Source: Streptacidiphilus jeojiense
GTDB lineage: Bacteria > Actinomycetota > Actinomycetes > Streptomycetales > Streptomycetaceae
Reading direction: 5' to 3'
Assembly (NCBI RefSeq): GCF_000719095.1
Contig: NZ_JOEH01000001.1
Location: 62,001 to 126,000, forward strand
DNA length: 64,000 bases
Position numbers and translations under genes: made by a program. The stretch's first letter is position 1. The number at the start of each line of letters is the position of its first letter. The notes beneath the pieces are model-generated. The model ran no database searches. It saw only the letters and a list, made by a program, of their open reading frames with translations, and was not told the origin of the DNA. Below are positions 8,757-16,839 of this stretch, piece by piece.

Positions 8757-10259
8757 GTGACCCAGATCCCCACGGAATCCAGAGTTACCGCCGAGACCGA
8801 CGCGGACGCCACCTCGTCCCCGTCCCCGTCGCCGGCCCATCCCGCGCCGAAGAACGCGCTGGACGCCTATTTCAAGATCAGCGCCCGTGGCTCGTCCATC
8901 GGCAACGAGATCCGCGGCGGCCTCACCACCTTCATGGCGATGGCCTACATCCTGCTGTTGAACCCGATCATCCTCTCGGTCGCGGACGTCAACGGCGCCC
9001 ATCTGAACCACGCTCAGGTCACCACCGCCACCGCCCTGGCGGCGGCGGTCACCACCATCCTGCTCGGCGTGGTCGGCAACGCCCCGCTCGCCGCGGCGGC
9101 CGGGCTCAGCGTCTCCAACACCCTCGCCGCCGTGATGGCCCCGCACGTCACCTGGCCGCAGGCGATGGGCCTCTGCGTGATCTACGGCGCACTGATCGTG
9201 ATCATGGTCGTCTCCGGACTCCGAGAGATGATCATGAACGGCATCCCGCTGGCGATCAAGCATGCGATCACCATCGGCATCGGGCTGTTCATCGCGCTGA
9301 TCGGCCTGGTCAACGCCGGATTCGTGACCCGCGTCCCGGACGCGGCGCACTCCGACACCCCGGTCCAGCTCGGCTCCATCGGCAACCTGACCGGCTGGCC
9401 GGTGCTGATCTTCGCGATCACGCTGCTGTCGATCTTCGTGCTCCAGGTCCGCAAGGTCCGCGGCGCGATCCTGATCGGCATCGCCATCGGCACCGTGCTC
9501 TCACTGATCCTGCAGGCGGCGCTGAACCTGCCGGCCAGCACCTGGGGCCTGTCCGTGCCCAAGTGGCCCGGCAACCCGGTCTCCGCCCCGAACTTCGGGC
9601 TCTTCGGCCACATCGACCTGTTCGGCGCCTTCGGCTCGCACGGCATGGGCGCGCTGAGCGCGGGCTTCGCGGTCTTCACCCTGGTCCTGGCCGGCTTCTT
9701 CGACGCGATGGCCACCATCATCGGCATCGGCACCGAGGCCGGGCTGGCCGACAAGCAGGGCCGGATGCCCGGACTGTCCAAGGCCCTGCTGGTGGACGGC
9801 GCCGGCGGCGCGATCGGCGGCCTGGCCGGCGCCTCGGGCCAGACGGTGTTCATCGAGTCCGCCACCGGCGTCGGCGACGGCGCCAGGACCGGCTTCGCCA
9901 GCGTGGTCACCGGCGCGGTCTTCGCCTTCATGCTCTTCTTCACCCCGCTGGCGGGCATGGTCCCGGGCCATGTCGCCGCGGCCGCCCTGGTCGTGATCGG
10001 CTCGATGATGCTCACCCAGGCCCGCCACATCGACTGGGGCGACCGGGAGGTGGCCATCCCGGCCTTCCTCACCATCGCGCTGATGCCGTTCACCTACTCG
10101 ATCACCGCGGGTGTCGGCGCCGGTGTCATCTCCTACGTGGTCATCAAGGCCGGCGCGGGCAAGTGGCGCGAGCCCGGCGTACTGATGTGGTCGCTCTCGC
10201 TGGTGTTCGTCGTCTTCTTCGCCCTGCACCCGCTGAAGGCCTGGCTCGGCATCCACTAG
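8757..10259 (+). CDS. NCS2-family purine (adenine/guanine/hypoxanthine) permease
   Basis: A 500-residue polytopic membrane protein of the AzgA-like branch of the NCS2 transporters, which import purine bases by proton symport. It has the family features NEIRGGLTTFMAMAYILLLNP at the first helix, GLFIALIGLVNAGFV, and the long motif around GASGQTVFIESATGVGDGAR (about residues 365-385) that lines the substrate site. About 12-13 hydrophobic segments are visible. The start GTG 8757 is preferred over the TTG 15 bp upstream because GGGAG stands 8 bp before it. It sits between xanthine dehydrogenase and XdhC, so it probably brings in the substrate of that enzyme. Confidence 0.92.
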   Translation: MTQIPTESRVTAETDADATSSPSPSPAHPAPKNALDAYFKISARGSSIGNEIRGGLTTFMAMAYILLLNPIILSVADVNGAHLNHAQVTTATALAAAVTTILLGVVGNAPLAAAAGLSVSNTLAAVMAPHVTWPQAMGLCVIYGALIVIMVVSGLREMIMNGIPLAIKHAITIGIGLFIALIGLVNAGFVTRVPDAAHSDTPVQLGSIGNLTGWPVLIFAITLLSIFVLQVRKVRGAILIGIAIGTVLSLILQAALNLPASTWGLSVPKWPGNPVSAPNFGLFGHIDLFGAFGSHGMGALSAGFAVFTLVLAGFFDAMATIIGIGTEAGLADKQGRMPGLSKALLVDGAGGAIGGLAGASGQTVFIESATGVGDGARTGFASVVTGAVFAFMLFFTPLAGMVPGHVAAAALVVIGSMMLTQARHIDWGDREVAIPAFLTIALMPFTYSITAGVGAGVISYVVIKAGAGKWREPGVLMWSLSLVFVVFFALHPLKAWLGIH

Positions 10260-10314
10260 CCGGCCCTCCTCCCCCCATCCCCCATCCCCCCTCCACCTTC
10301 CGAAGGAGCCACCC

Positions 10315-11508
10315 ATGCAGGACATCGCCGAGCAGCTCGACGCCTGGCATGCAGCGGGTCGCTCCTTCGCCGTGGCCACCGTGGTGTCCGTCTCCGGGAG
10401 CGCCCCGCGCGATCCCGGGGCGGCGCTGGCCGTGGACAACGACGGCGAGGCCGTCGGCAGCGTGTCGGGGGGATGCGTGGAGGGGGCGGTCTACGAGCTG
10501 TGCCAGTCCGCGCTCGCGTCCGGGAAGCCGGAGCTGCACCGCTTCGGCTTCTCGGACGAGGACGCCTTCGCCGTCGGTCTGACCTGCGGCGGCATCATCG
10601 ACGTCTTCGTCCAGCCGGTCGTCCCCGGCGCCTCGGAGGGGCTGGACGCCGCCCTCGCCCACATCCACTCGGGCACCCCGGTCGCCCTGGTCCGCGCCGT
10701 CGCCGGACCGGCCGCCATGCTCGGCTCCGCCCTGGCCGTCACCGGCGACACCCACCACGGCACCTTCGGCCGGTACCCGGCACTGGAACGGGCCGCCGCC
10801 ACCCACGGCCGGGCCATGCTGGACGCCGGGCGCACCGGGCAGTTCACGCTGGCGCTGGACGGCCGGCCGTGCACCCCCGACGCCACCTCGGCGGAGACCG
10901 ACGCCGACTCCGAACGGACCGTCACCTTCTTCGTCGAGTCGCACGTCCCCGCCCCGCGGATGATCGTCTTCGGGGCCATCGACTTCGCCGCGGCGGTCGC
11001 CCGCATCGGCGGCTTCCTCGGCTACCACGTCACCGTCTGCGACGCTCGGCCGGTCTTCGCCACCGAGCGCCGCTTCCCCACCGCCGACGCCGTCGTCGTC
11101 GACTGGCCGCACCGCTACCTGGACGCCGAGGTCGCCGCCGGACGGGTGGACGGCCGCACCGCGCTGTGCGTGCTGACGCACGACGCCAAGTTCGACATCC
11201 CGCTGCTGGAGCGGGCGCTGCGGCTGCCGCTGGGCTTCGTCGGCGCGATGGGGTCGCGCCGCACCCACCTGGAGCGGCTGGACCGGCTGCGCGAGGCCGG
11301 CCTGACCGAGGTCGAGCTGAACCGGCTGCGCTCCCCCATCGGCCTGGACCTCGGCGCCCGCACCCCGGAGGAGACGGCGGTCGCCGTCGCCGCCGAGATC
11401 GTCGCCCACCGCCGCGGCGGCACCTGCCTGCCGCTCAGCAGCCACAGCGGCCCGATCCACCACGACCACCCGCTGCGGGTCAGCGACCTGCCGCGCCGGA
11501 TCGCCTGA
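10315..11508 (+). CDS. XdhC/CoxI-family maturation factor for xanthine dehydrogenase
   Basis: A 397-residue cytosolic protein of the XdhC/CoxI family. Family members bind the molybdenum cofactor, help insert its terminal sulphur and deliver it to the dehydrogenase. The N-terminal XdhC_CoxI domain is visible (VATVVSVSGSAPRDPGAALAV and GSVSGGCVEGAV with CGG downstream), and the C-terminal Rossmann-like XdhC_C domain includes VLTHDAKFD, GFVGAMGSRRTH and the terminal SPIGLDLGARTPEETAV. ATG 10315 follows GAAGGAG at 8 bp. It lies 55 bp after the permease, so the whole set may be one transcript. Confidence 0.9.
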   Translation: MQDIAEQLDAWHAAGRSFAVATVVSVSGSAPRDPGAALAVDNDGEAVGSVSGGCVEGAVYELCQSALASGKPELHRFGFSDEDAFAVGLTCGGIIDVFVQPVVPGASEGLDAALAHIHSGTPVALVRAVAGPAAMLGSALAVTGDTHHGTFGRYPALERAAATHGRAMLDAGRTGQFTLALDGRPCTPDATSAETDADSERTVTFFVESHVPAPRMIVFGAIDFAAAVARIGGFLGYHVTVCDARPVFATERRFPTADAVVVDWPHRYLDAEVAAGRVDGRTALCVLTHDAKFDIPLLERALRLPLGFVGAMGSRRTHLERLDRLREAGLTEVELNRLRSPIGLDLGARTPEETAVAVAAEIVAHRRGGTCLPLSSHSGPIHHDHPLRVSDLPRRIA

Positions 11509-11536
11509 GGCCCCCGGGCCCGCGAGGCGGATGACC

Positions 11537-11542
11537 TATGCT
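11537..11542 (+). promoter_or_regulatory. Candidate -10 box for the folD transcript
   Basis: TATGCT would place the transcription start at about 11549-11550, exactly at the 5' strand of riboswitch helix P1. No -35 consensus is visible in this GC-rich stretch. Confidence 0.45.
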
Positions 11543-11544
11543 TC

Positions 11545-11630
11545 CCGGGCGGGCCGTAACTGGCGCTTGGGTGGACCACCACCGGGGAGCGACCCGCCTT
11601 CGGAGCGAAGCCGCGCGCCTGGGCACACCC
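11545..11630 (+). promoter_or_regulatory. ZTP riboswitch (pfl motif) controlling folD
   Basis: The conserved blocks of the ZTP/ZMP aptamer are present in order: GGGCCGTAACTGGCG (11551-11565), the P2 hairpin GGTGG/CCACC with CCGGGGAGCGACCC closing P1 (to 11595), a variable hairpin CTTCG-GAG-CGAAG (11598-11610), and the highly conserved CGCGCCTGGGCA (11613-11624). GGCG (11562-11565) can pair with CGCC to form the known pseudoknot. The class senses ZTP/ZMP, which build up when 10-formyl-tetrahydrofolate is short, and switches on one-carbon genes; folD is one of its commonest targets. Only about 22 bases separate the aptamer from the start codon, so control of translation is more likely than a terminator switch. 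Confidence 0.9.
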
Positions 11631-11651
11631 TTCCAGCACCGGGATCCGCCC

Positions 11652-12500
11652 ATGTCCGCCCAGCTCATGTCCGGTACCGCCCTCGCCCGGCAGATCGTCG
11701 AACGCTGCGCCCTGCGGGCGCAGGCCCTGTTCGAGGAGCACGGCGTCCGGCCCGCCCTCGCCACCGTCCTGGTCGGCGACGACCCGGCCTCGGTCACCTA
11801 CGTCACCATGAAGCGCAACCGCTCCGCCAAGGCGGGCATCGACTCCCGCCTGGTCCGGCTGCCCGCCGAGACCACCACGGCGGAGCTGGTCGCCGCGGTG
11901 CGAGCGCTCTCCGACGACCCCGGCGTGCACGGCATCCTGCTGCAGCACCCGGTCCCCGCGCACATCGACGAGCGGGCCGCCTTCGAGGCCATCGCCCCGG
12001 CCAAGGACGTCGACGGCGTCACCATGCACTCCTTCGCCGCCATGGCCTTCGGCGAGCCCGGCTTCGCCTCCTGCACCCCGGGCGGCATCATCCGCCTCCT
12101 CGACGCCCACGGTGTGGAACTGAGCGGCCGTCAGGCCGTCGTGGTCGGCCGCAGCCCGATCCTGGGCAAGCCGATGGGCATGCTGCTGCTGGCCCGCGAC
12201 GCCACCGTCACCTACTGCCACTCCCGGACCGTCGACCTGGCCTCGCATCTGGCCGCCGCCGACATCGTGGTGGCCGCCGTCGGCAGGCCCGAGTTCATCA
12301 AGGGCCACGACCTCAAGCCCGGCGCCGTCGTCGTCGACGCCGGCTACAACCCCGGCAACGTCGGCGACGTCGACTTCGCCGGCGCGATGGAACGAGCCGC
12401 CCTGGTCACCCCGGTCCCCGGCGGAGTCGGCCCGATGACGATCGCGGTGCTGCTGGAACAGACGGTGGACGCGGCGGAGCGCGTTTTGTTCAACTTGTGA
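11652..12500 (+). CDS. folD: Bifunctional methylene-tetrahydrofolate dehydrogenase/cyclohydrolase
   Basis: A 282-residue FolD that interconverts methylene-, methenyl- and 10-formyl-tetrahydrofolate. Active-site residues are in place: Tyr50 and Lys54 (SVTYVTMKRN), Gln98 and Asp121 (KDVDG). The NADP-binding part has VVVGRSPILGKPMG and the end has PVPGGVGPMTIAVLL. The usual LPLP after Gln98 reads HPVP here, a variant. ATG 11652 is chosen because an upstream ATG (11538) would lie in front of and run through the riboswitch; the visible ribosome site is weak (GGGAT). It is read in the same direction as the purine genes, but its riboswitch points to control by formyl-folate need for purine synthesis. 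Confidence 0.93.
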   Translation: MSAQLMSGTALARQIVERCALRAQALFEEHGVRPALATVLVGDDPASVTYVTMKRNRSAKAGIDSRLVRLPAETTTAELVAAVRALSDDPGVHGILLQHPVPAHIDERAAFEAIAPAKDVDGVTMHSFAAMAFGEPGFASCTPGGIIRLLDAHGVELSGRQAVVVGRSPILGKPMGMLLLARDATVTYCHSRTVDLASHLAAADIVVAAVGRPEFIKGHDLKPGAVVVDAGYNPGNVGDVDFAGAMERAALVTPVPGGVGPMTIAVLLEQTVDAAERVLFNL

Positions 12501-12538
12501 CGTGTCATGTACTCCCACCTGCCCGAATTTAGGTCACT

Positions 12539-12566
12539 TTGACTTCACATCTTGAAGGCATATTCT
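12539..12566 (+). promoter_or_regulatory. Sigma-70-type promoter for the MFS transporter
   Basis: TTGACT (12539-12544), 16-bp spacer, TATTCT (12561-12566). The surrounding stretch is AT-rich for this genome, and about 70 bp of leader follow before the start codon. Confidence 0.6.
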
Positions 12567-12640
12567 CAGCTGGTTGACCAAAGTCTTCAAGCCACAGCCT
12601 TCAAGTCCGGCGAGGATGCCGGACGCCAAGGAGCACCGCA

Positions 12641-14059
12641 GTGACCAGCACCACCCTGCCCACGTCCGCCAGGCCCCCTCGCAGCGCCGGCGACAGTCTG
12701 GGCCACGTCATCTTCATCACCGCCGCCGCTGCCATGGGCGGCTTCCTCTTCGGCTACGACAGCTCCGTCATCAACGGCGCCACCGGTGCGATCCAGAGCA
12801 AGTACGGCATCGGCTCCGCCGAGCTGGCCCAGGTCGTCGCCATCGCGCTGATCGGCTGCGCCATCGGCGCCGCCGTGGCCGGGCGGGTCGCGGACCGGAT
12901 CGGGCGCATCCGCGTCATGCAGATCGCCGCCGTGCTGTTCACCGTCAGCGCCGTCGGCTCGGCGCTCTCCTTCGCCGTGTGGGACCTCGCGCTGTGGCGC
13001 GTCATCGGCGGCTTCGGCATCGGCATGGCCTCCGTCATCGGCCCCGCCTACATAGCCGAGGTCGCACCGCCCGCCTACCGCGGCCGGCTGGCCTCGTTCC
13101 AGCAGGCGGCCATCGTCATCGGCATCGCCATCTCCCAGCTCGTCAACTGGGGCCTGCTCAACGCCGCCGGCGGCAACGACCGCGGCCACCTGCTGGGCCT
13201 GGAGGCCTGGCAGGTCATGCTCGGCGTGATGGTGGTCCCGGCCGTGGTCTACGGGCTGCTGTCGTTCGCCATCCCCGAGTCCCCGCGCTTCCTGATCTCG
13301 GTCGGCAAGACCGACCGCGCCAAGGCCGTCATCGCCGAGGTCGAGGGCGAGAGCCGGGACCTGGACGCCCGGGTCGCCGAGATCCGCGCCGGCATGGAGT
13401 CCGAGCACCAGTCCACCTTCAAGGACCTGCTCGGCGCCCGCTTCGGCTTCAAGCCGATCGTCTGGGTCGGCATCGGCCTGGCCGTGTTCCAGCAGCTGGT
13501 CGGCATCAACGTCGCCTTCTACTACTCGAACACGCTGTGGCAGTCGGTCGGCATCGACCCGAGCTCGTCCTTCCTGTACTCGTTCACCACCTCGATCGTG
13601 AACATCGTCGGTACCGTCGTCGCGATGATCCTGGTCGACCGGATCGGACGCCGGGCGCTCGCCCTGATCGGCTCCTCCGGCATGGCCGTCTCGCTGGCCT
13701 TTGAGGCCTGGGCGTTCTCGGCCAAGTCCGGGGAAACGCTGCCGCACGGCCAGGGCATGGTGGCGCTGATCGCCGCCCACGCGTTCGTCTTCTTCTTCGC
13801 GATGTCCTGGGGCGTCGTGGTCTGGGTCATGCTCGGCGAGATGTTCCCGAACCGGATCCGCGCCGCCGCGCTGGGTGTCGGCGCCGCGGCCAACTGGATC
13901 GCCAACTGGGTGATCACCGCGACCTTCCCGAGCCTCGCGGGCTGGAACCTCACCACGACCTACGTCATCTACACGGTCTTCGCCGCGCTCTCGATCCCCT
14001 TCGTGGCCAAGTTCGTCAAGGAGACCAAGGGCAAGCGACTCGAGGACATGGTCGGCTGA
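12641..14059 (+). CDS. Sugar-porter-family MFS transporter
   Basis: A 472-residue, 12-helix sugar/proton symporter of the major facilitator superfamily. Signatures: GGFLFGYDSSVINGA in helix 1, GRVADRIGRIRVM between helices 2 and 3, RGRLASFQQAAIVIGI in helix 5 region, PESPRFLI after helix 6, GRRALALIG between helices 8 and 9, and ETKGKRLEDM at the end. GTG 12641 follows AAGGAG. It has its own promoter and ends in a strong hairpin at 14100-14135, so it is a single-gene unit. The sugar cannot be predicted. Confidence 0.92.
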   Translation: MTSTTLPTSARPPRSAGDSLGHVIFITAAAAMGGFLFGYDSSVINGATGAIQSKYGIGSAELAQVVAIALIGCAIGAAVAGRVADRIGRIRVMQIAAVLFTVSAVGSALSFAVWDLALWRVIGGFGIGMASVIGPAYIAEVAPPAYRGRLASFQQAAIVIGIAISQLVNWGLLNAAGGNDRGHLLGLEAWQVMLGVMVVPAVVYGLLSFAIPESPRFLISVGKTDRAKAVIAEVEGESRDLDARVAEIRAGMESEHQSTFKDLLGARFGFKPIVWVGIGLAVFQQLVGINVAFYYSNTLWQSVGIDPSSSFLYSFTTSIVNIVGTVVAMILVDRIGRRALALIGSSGMAVSLAFEAWAFSAKSGETLPHGQGMVALIAAHAFVFFFAMSWGVVVWVMLGEMFPNRIRAAALGVGAAANWIANWVITATFPSLAGWNLTTTYVIYTVFAALSIPFVAKFVKETKGKRLEDMVG

Positions 14060-14099
14060 CCAGTCGTCAGCAGCAGTTCCCAGTCCTCGGTCCGTTGAC

Positions 14100-14135
14100 G
14101 GCGAGGGCGCGGCCCCTGGTGGCCGCGCCCTCGCC
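14100..14135. terminator. Bidirectional terminator hairpin
   Basis: Perfect 15-bp arms (GGCGAGGGCGCGGCC and its complement) around CCTGGT, between the convergent MFS gene and the GPP34 gene 12 bp further on. No U-tract is present, which is usual for this group. Confidence 0.8.
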
Positions 14136-14147
14136 GTCGGCGTCGGA

Positions 14148-14900
14148 TCAGATGCCTCCGCCGCCGAGGCCGGCGATGCTGGTGGTGGAGTCGCCCGGCG
14201 AGTTGTGCGACAACGAGTCGTAGCCGCCGCGCTTCTTCGGGCCGGCCGTGCGCAGCTGCACCACCGCGTCGCGGACCTGGCGGAGCACCGTGCGGACGGC
14301 GGTGTCCGGGTCGGCAAGCACCTCCGGGTCCGCGGCTGCCGGCAGGGCCTCGCTCAGGGAGCGGGTGGTCTCGGCGATGGACTCGCGGAGCTCCTCCTGC
14401 TCGGGGCCCGGGAACAGCAGCGGGGTGAGGCCGGCCCGGTGGGCCAGCGCCGCGAAGGGCTCGTCCTCGGTCGCGAGCAGCGACAGCCGGGCGATCAGCC
14501 CGTCGCGTTCGGACGGGTCCGCGAGCGCGGTGCGGGAGGTCGGGATCAGGCCGAGGCGGCGGCCGCGCCGGGGGGCTATGGTGCCCTCGTCCTCCAGCAG
14601 GGCGCGGTAGCTGTCCCTGAGTTCCGGCGCATGCCGCTTGATCCAGGCCTGGACCACCTTGGGTTCGGGGATCAGCTTGATCACCGCGATCGCGCGGTCG
14701 AACCGCGGGTCGCCGGTGTGCGGTTCGGTCTGGGTCCGGCCGAGCAGCGTCAGATTGGCGCCGCGGATGCCGAGCCGTCCCGCCTCCAGCAGATCGAGGA
14801 GTTCCGCCCCGGCGAGGGCGCAGCCGAGCTCGGGTCCACCGTCCAGTTCTCCGGTCCGGTCGTCCCAGGCAAGCAGTGCCAGTTCTCGTCCGCGTGTCAT
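14148..14900 (-). CDS. GPP34 (GOLPH3/Vps74-like) family protein
   Basis: A 250-residue member of the GPP34 family, whose eukaryotic members bind phosphatidylinositol-4-phosphate at the Golgi; the bacterial role is unknown. The family opening (ELALLAWDDRTGELDGGPEL, then GCALAGAELLDLLEAGRLGI) and a helical, charged remainder are seen. The C-terminus ends in a Gly-rich tail. I start at ATG 14900 (MTRGRELALL); an ATG 30 bp upstream lies before the likely -10 TACGTT (14912-14907), which stands 6 bp before 14900 and suggests leaderless transcription. CATAC-N7-GTATG, a small dyad, spans the start. Confidence 0.8.
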   Translation of the reverse strand: MTRGRELALLAWDDRTGELDGGPELGCALAGAELLDLLEAGRLGIRGANLTLLGRTQTEPHTGDPRFDRAIAVIKLIPEPKVVQAWIKRHAPELRDSYRALLEDEGTIAPRRGRRLGLIPTSRTALADPSERDGLIARLSLLATEDEPFAALAHRAGLTPLLFPGPEQEELRESIAETTRSLSEALPAAADPEVLADPDTAVRTVLRQVRDAVVQLRTAGPKKRGGYDSLSHNSPGDSTTSIAGLGGGGI

Positions 14901-14906
14901 ACCTTC

Positions 14907-14912
14907 AACGTA
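14907..14912 (-). promoter_or_regulatory. Candidate -10 element of leaderless GPP34 transcript
   Basis: TACGTT on the minus strand, 6 bp before ATG 14900, without a usable ribosome-binding site between. Part of the dyad CATAC-N7-GTATG. Confidence 0.4.
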
Positions 14913-14973
14913 TGTCGCGGCGACCCCCATGGACAGGGCTGGGGCCTGCGGGTTCGCCGGCCGGGCGGAAATC

Positions 14974-15756
14974 TCAGAGCGACAGCGCCAGCAGCACCGG
15001 GGCGGCGCGGGAGGCGAGGGTCTCGGCGGTCTCGCGGAGCCGGAAGGACTGGTCCAGCGGGAGCGAGAAGCCGAGCGCGCCGACGCTTCCCCCGGCCGTG
15101 ACGGGCACCGCCGCGCAGACCGTCCCGAGGGCGTACTCCTGGAGGTCGAGCACCGGCACCGTCGCCGGCTGACGGTCCAGCCGGTGCAGCAGCACCGTCT
15201 GGTCGATCTCGGTGCTGGGGGTGAACCGGGCGGCCGGGTGGCGGAAGAAGTGGTCCCGGCGGCCGTCGTGGTCCAGCTGCCCGAGCAGGCACTTGCCCAG
15301 GGCGCTGGCGTGGCCGGTGGCCCGGAAGTCCACCCATTCGTGGACGCTCGGGGTGGACGGACTGTCCACCACCACGTCCACGGAGACCTCGCCGTCCTGG
15401 TACCGGCTGAAGTAGACGGCGGCGCCGAGCTCGTCCCGCAGTGAGGAGAGCTTGGCCAGCAGCCGGGACTGGATCATCAGCTCGCGGCTGCCCTCGCCCA
15501 GCAGGGCCAGCGCACCGCCGATGACGTAGGCGCCGTCGTCCAGACGCTGCAGGTAGCCCTCGCGCTCCAGGGTGCGCAGCAGCCGCCGGGCCGCCTCGAT
15601 CGGCAGCCCGACCTCGGCGGCCAGCTCGACCGGGGTGCTCCCGTGCGGGTGCCGGTCCACCGCCTCCAGCAGCCGCAGCGCACGCGCGACCGGGCCGCGC
15701 GGGGCCCCGGAAGGTGGGGCCGCATCGGCCGGACGGGTGCTGTTCTGTGCCGCCAT
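14974..15756 (-). CDS. IclR-family transcriptional regulator
   Basis: A 260-residue regulator with an N-terminal winged helix (VARALRLLEAVDRHPHGSTP, then VELAAEVGLPIEAARRLLRT) and a C-terminal IclR effector-binding domain (LGKCLLGQLD, EYALGTVCAAVPV, ASRAAPVLLAL). IclR proteins sense small metabolites and often repress themselves. ATG 15756 is preferred: TACTCT (15769-15764, minus) lies 7 bp upstream and no ribosome site is visible, so the mRNA is probably leaderless; ATG 15762 would be inside that spacer. A perfect 14-bp inverted repeat (15752-15796) covers this start and -10. The target genes are not known; the VOC gene next door is one candidate. It differs from the AllR-like protein at 33538. 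Confidence 0.85.
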   Translation of the reverse strand: MAAQNSTRPADAAPPSGAPRGPVARALRLLEAVDRHPHGSTPVELAAEVGLPIEAARRLLRTLEREGYLQRLDDGAYVIGGALALLGEGSRELMIQSRLLAKLSSLRDELGAAVYFSRYQDGEVSVDVVVDSPSTPSVHEWVDFRATGHASALGKCLLGQLDHDGRRDHFFRHPAARFTPSTEIDQTVLLHRLDRQPATVPVLDLQEYALGTVCAAVPVTAGGSVGALGFSLPLDQSFRLRETAETLASRAAPVLLALSL

Positions 15757-15796
15757 GCCCATCAGAGTAATCAGCGACACGGCTGATGGGCATGGC
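15752..15796. promoter_or_regulatory. Perfect 14-bp inverted repeat over the IclR gene start
   Basis: GCCATGCCCATCAG (15752-15765) and its exact complement (15783-15796) flank a 17-bp spacer. The arms are 31 bp apart centre to centre, three helical turns, so two dimers could bind one face. The left arm contains the ATG and the edge of the -10 box of the IclR gene, the expected geometry for autorepression. Confidence 0.6.
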
Positions 15797-15843
15797 TTGC
15801 ACGGAAAGCGGGAATGACCGTACGTCAGTCCGATGGTCCGGGG

Positions 15844-16632
15844 TCAGCCCGTGGGCATGTCCTGGATGATCGAGAAGGACGCGCCCCAGGGGTCGGTCAG
15901 CGCCGCCATCCGGCCGAAGGGGGTGTCCTGCGGCGCCGAGGTGACGTTGGCGCCGCGCTTGACGGCGGCGTCCACGGTGCTGTCGGTGTCGTCGACGCAG
16001 AAGTAGGTCATCCAGTGCGAGGGGACCTCCTCCGGGAAGTTCTCGTCGGTCATCGGGTTGATGCCGCCGACCGGGCGTCCGTCGACCTGGATGGTGAGGT
16101 AGCCGCCGGGACCCTCGGGCGCGCCGGGGATCGGGCCGACGCCGAGGCCGAACACGGTCTTGTAGAAGGCGCCGGAGGCCTCCGCGTCGCGGGAGTTGCA
16201 CTCGTTCCAGGCCAGCGCGCCCGGTTCGTTGACGAGCTGCGCGCCGATGAAGTCCTTGTGCTGCCAGACGCCGAAGACCGCGCCGGCCGGGTCGACCGCG
16301 ACCATCATCCGGCCGAGGGTCATCACGTCCATCGGCGGCATCATGATGGTGCCGCCGGCCTTGCCGATGGCGGCCGCGGTGGCCTCGGCGTCGCCGGTGG
16401 CCAGGTAGGTGGTCCACACGGTGGGCGTGGACTCGTCCATGGTCGGGCCGATGCCGGCGACCGGCAGGCCCTTGTAGGTACAGACCGCGTAGCCGCCGGT
16501 CTCGGCGGCCCCGGGCTCGCCCTGCCAGCCGAGGATGTCGCGGTAGAAGTCGAGTGCGGCCTGCTGGTCCGGGACCATCAGGTCCACCCAGCAGGGGGTT
16601 CCAGGTGCGTATGGGGCTTTGACTTCGGGCAT
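15844..16632 (-). CDS. VOC-family protein with two glyoxalase-fold domains
   Basis: A 262-residue protein of two vicinal-oxygen-chelate (glyoxalase/bleomycin-resistance) repeats, residues about 8-125 and 135-258. The first opens with PGTPCWVDLMVPDQQAALDFY and the second with ALAWNECNSRDAEASGAFYK. Similar actinobacterial proteins are annotated as hydroxylases, but no function is assured. ATG 16632 follows CGGAGG at 8 bp. It is transcribed toward the IclR gene (88 bp gap) and is separated from catalase by the terminator at 16741. Confidence 0.85.
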   Translation of the reverse strand: MPEVKAPYAPGTPCWVDLMVPDQQAALDFYRDILGWQGEPGAAETGGYAVCTYKGLPVAGIGPTMDESTPTVWTTYLATGDAEATAAAIGKAGGTIMMPPMDVMTLGRMMVAVDPAGAVFGVWQHKDFIGAQLVNEPGALAWNECNSRDAEASGAFYKTVFGLGVGPIPGAPEGPGGYLTIQVDGRPVGGINPMTDENFPEEVPSHWMTYFCVDDTDSTVDAAVKRGANVTSAPQDTPFGRMAALTDPWGASFSIIQDMPTG

Positions 16633-16740
16633 CGGTGCGAGCCTCCGGAATGAGACGTGCGGACGGTCCCCCCGGGGGACACTCTTCACCGTCCGCTGCC
16701 ACTCCGCTACCGGAATCGCAGAATAGAACAGAAGAGCGAA

Positions 16741-16764
16741 CCCCGGTGCGACGCTGCACCGGGG
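16741..16764. terminator. Terminator hairpin after catalase
   Basis: CCCCGGTGC and its complement GCACCGGGG around a 6-base loop, 66 bp downstream of the catalase stop on the minus strand. Confidence 0.7.
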
Positions 16765-16795
16765 TCCGCTGGTTCACTGCCGCCGATCGGCCTGG

Positions 16796-16839
16796 GGTCA
16801 GCCGTCGATCAGCCGCCGATCAGCCGGGGATCAGGCCTC
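16796..16839. repeat. Four tandem 11-bp repeats across the catalase stop codon
   Basis: Four imperfect copies of GATCAGCCGNN (16796, 16807, 16818, 16829) run through the end of the catalase gene, the last holding the stop codon. Probably slippage-derived. Confidence 0.6.

Noticed and set aside
8485..8760. 91-codon open frame in the leader of the purine permease
   Set aside because: Composition is not gene-like, it overlaps the permease start and contains the hairpin and tandem repeats; no family.
11538..11651. N-terminal extension of FolD from ATG 11538
   Set aside because: Overlaps the ZTP riboswitch and gives a sequence unlike FolD; ATG 11652 is correct by homology.
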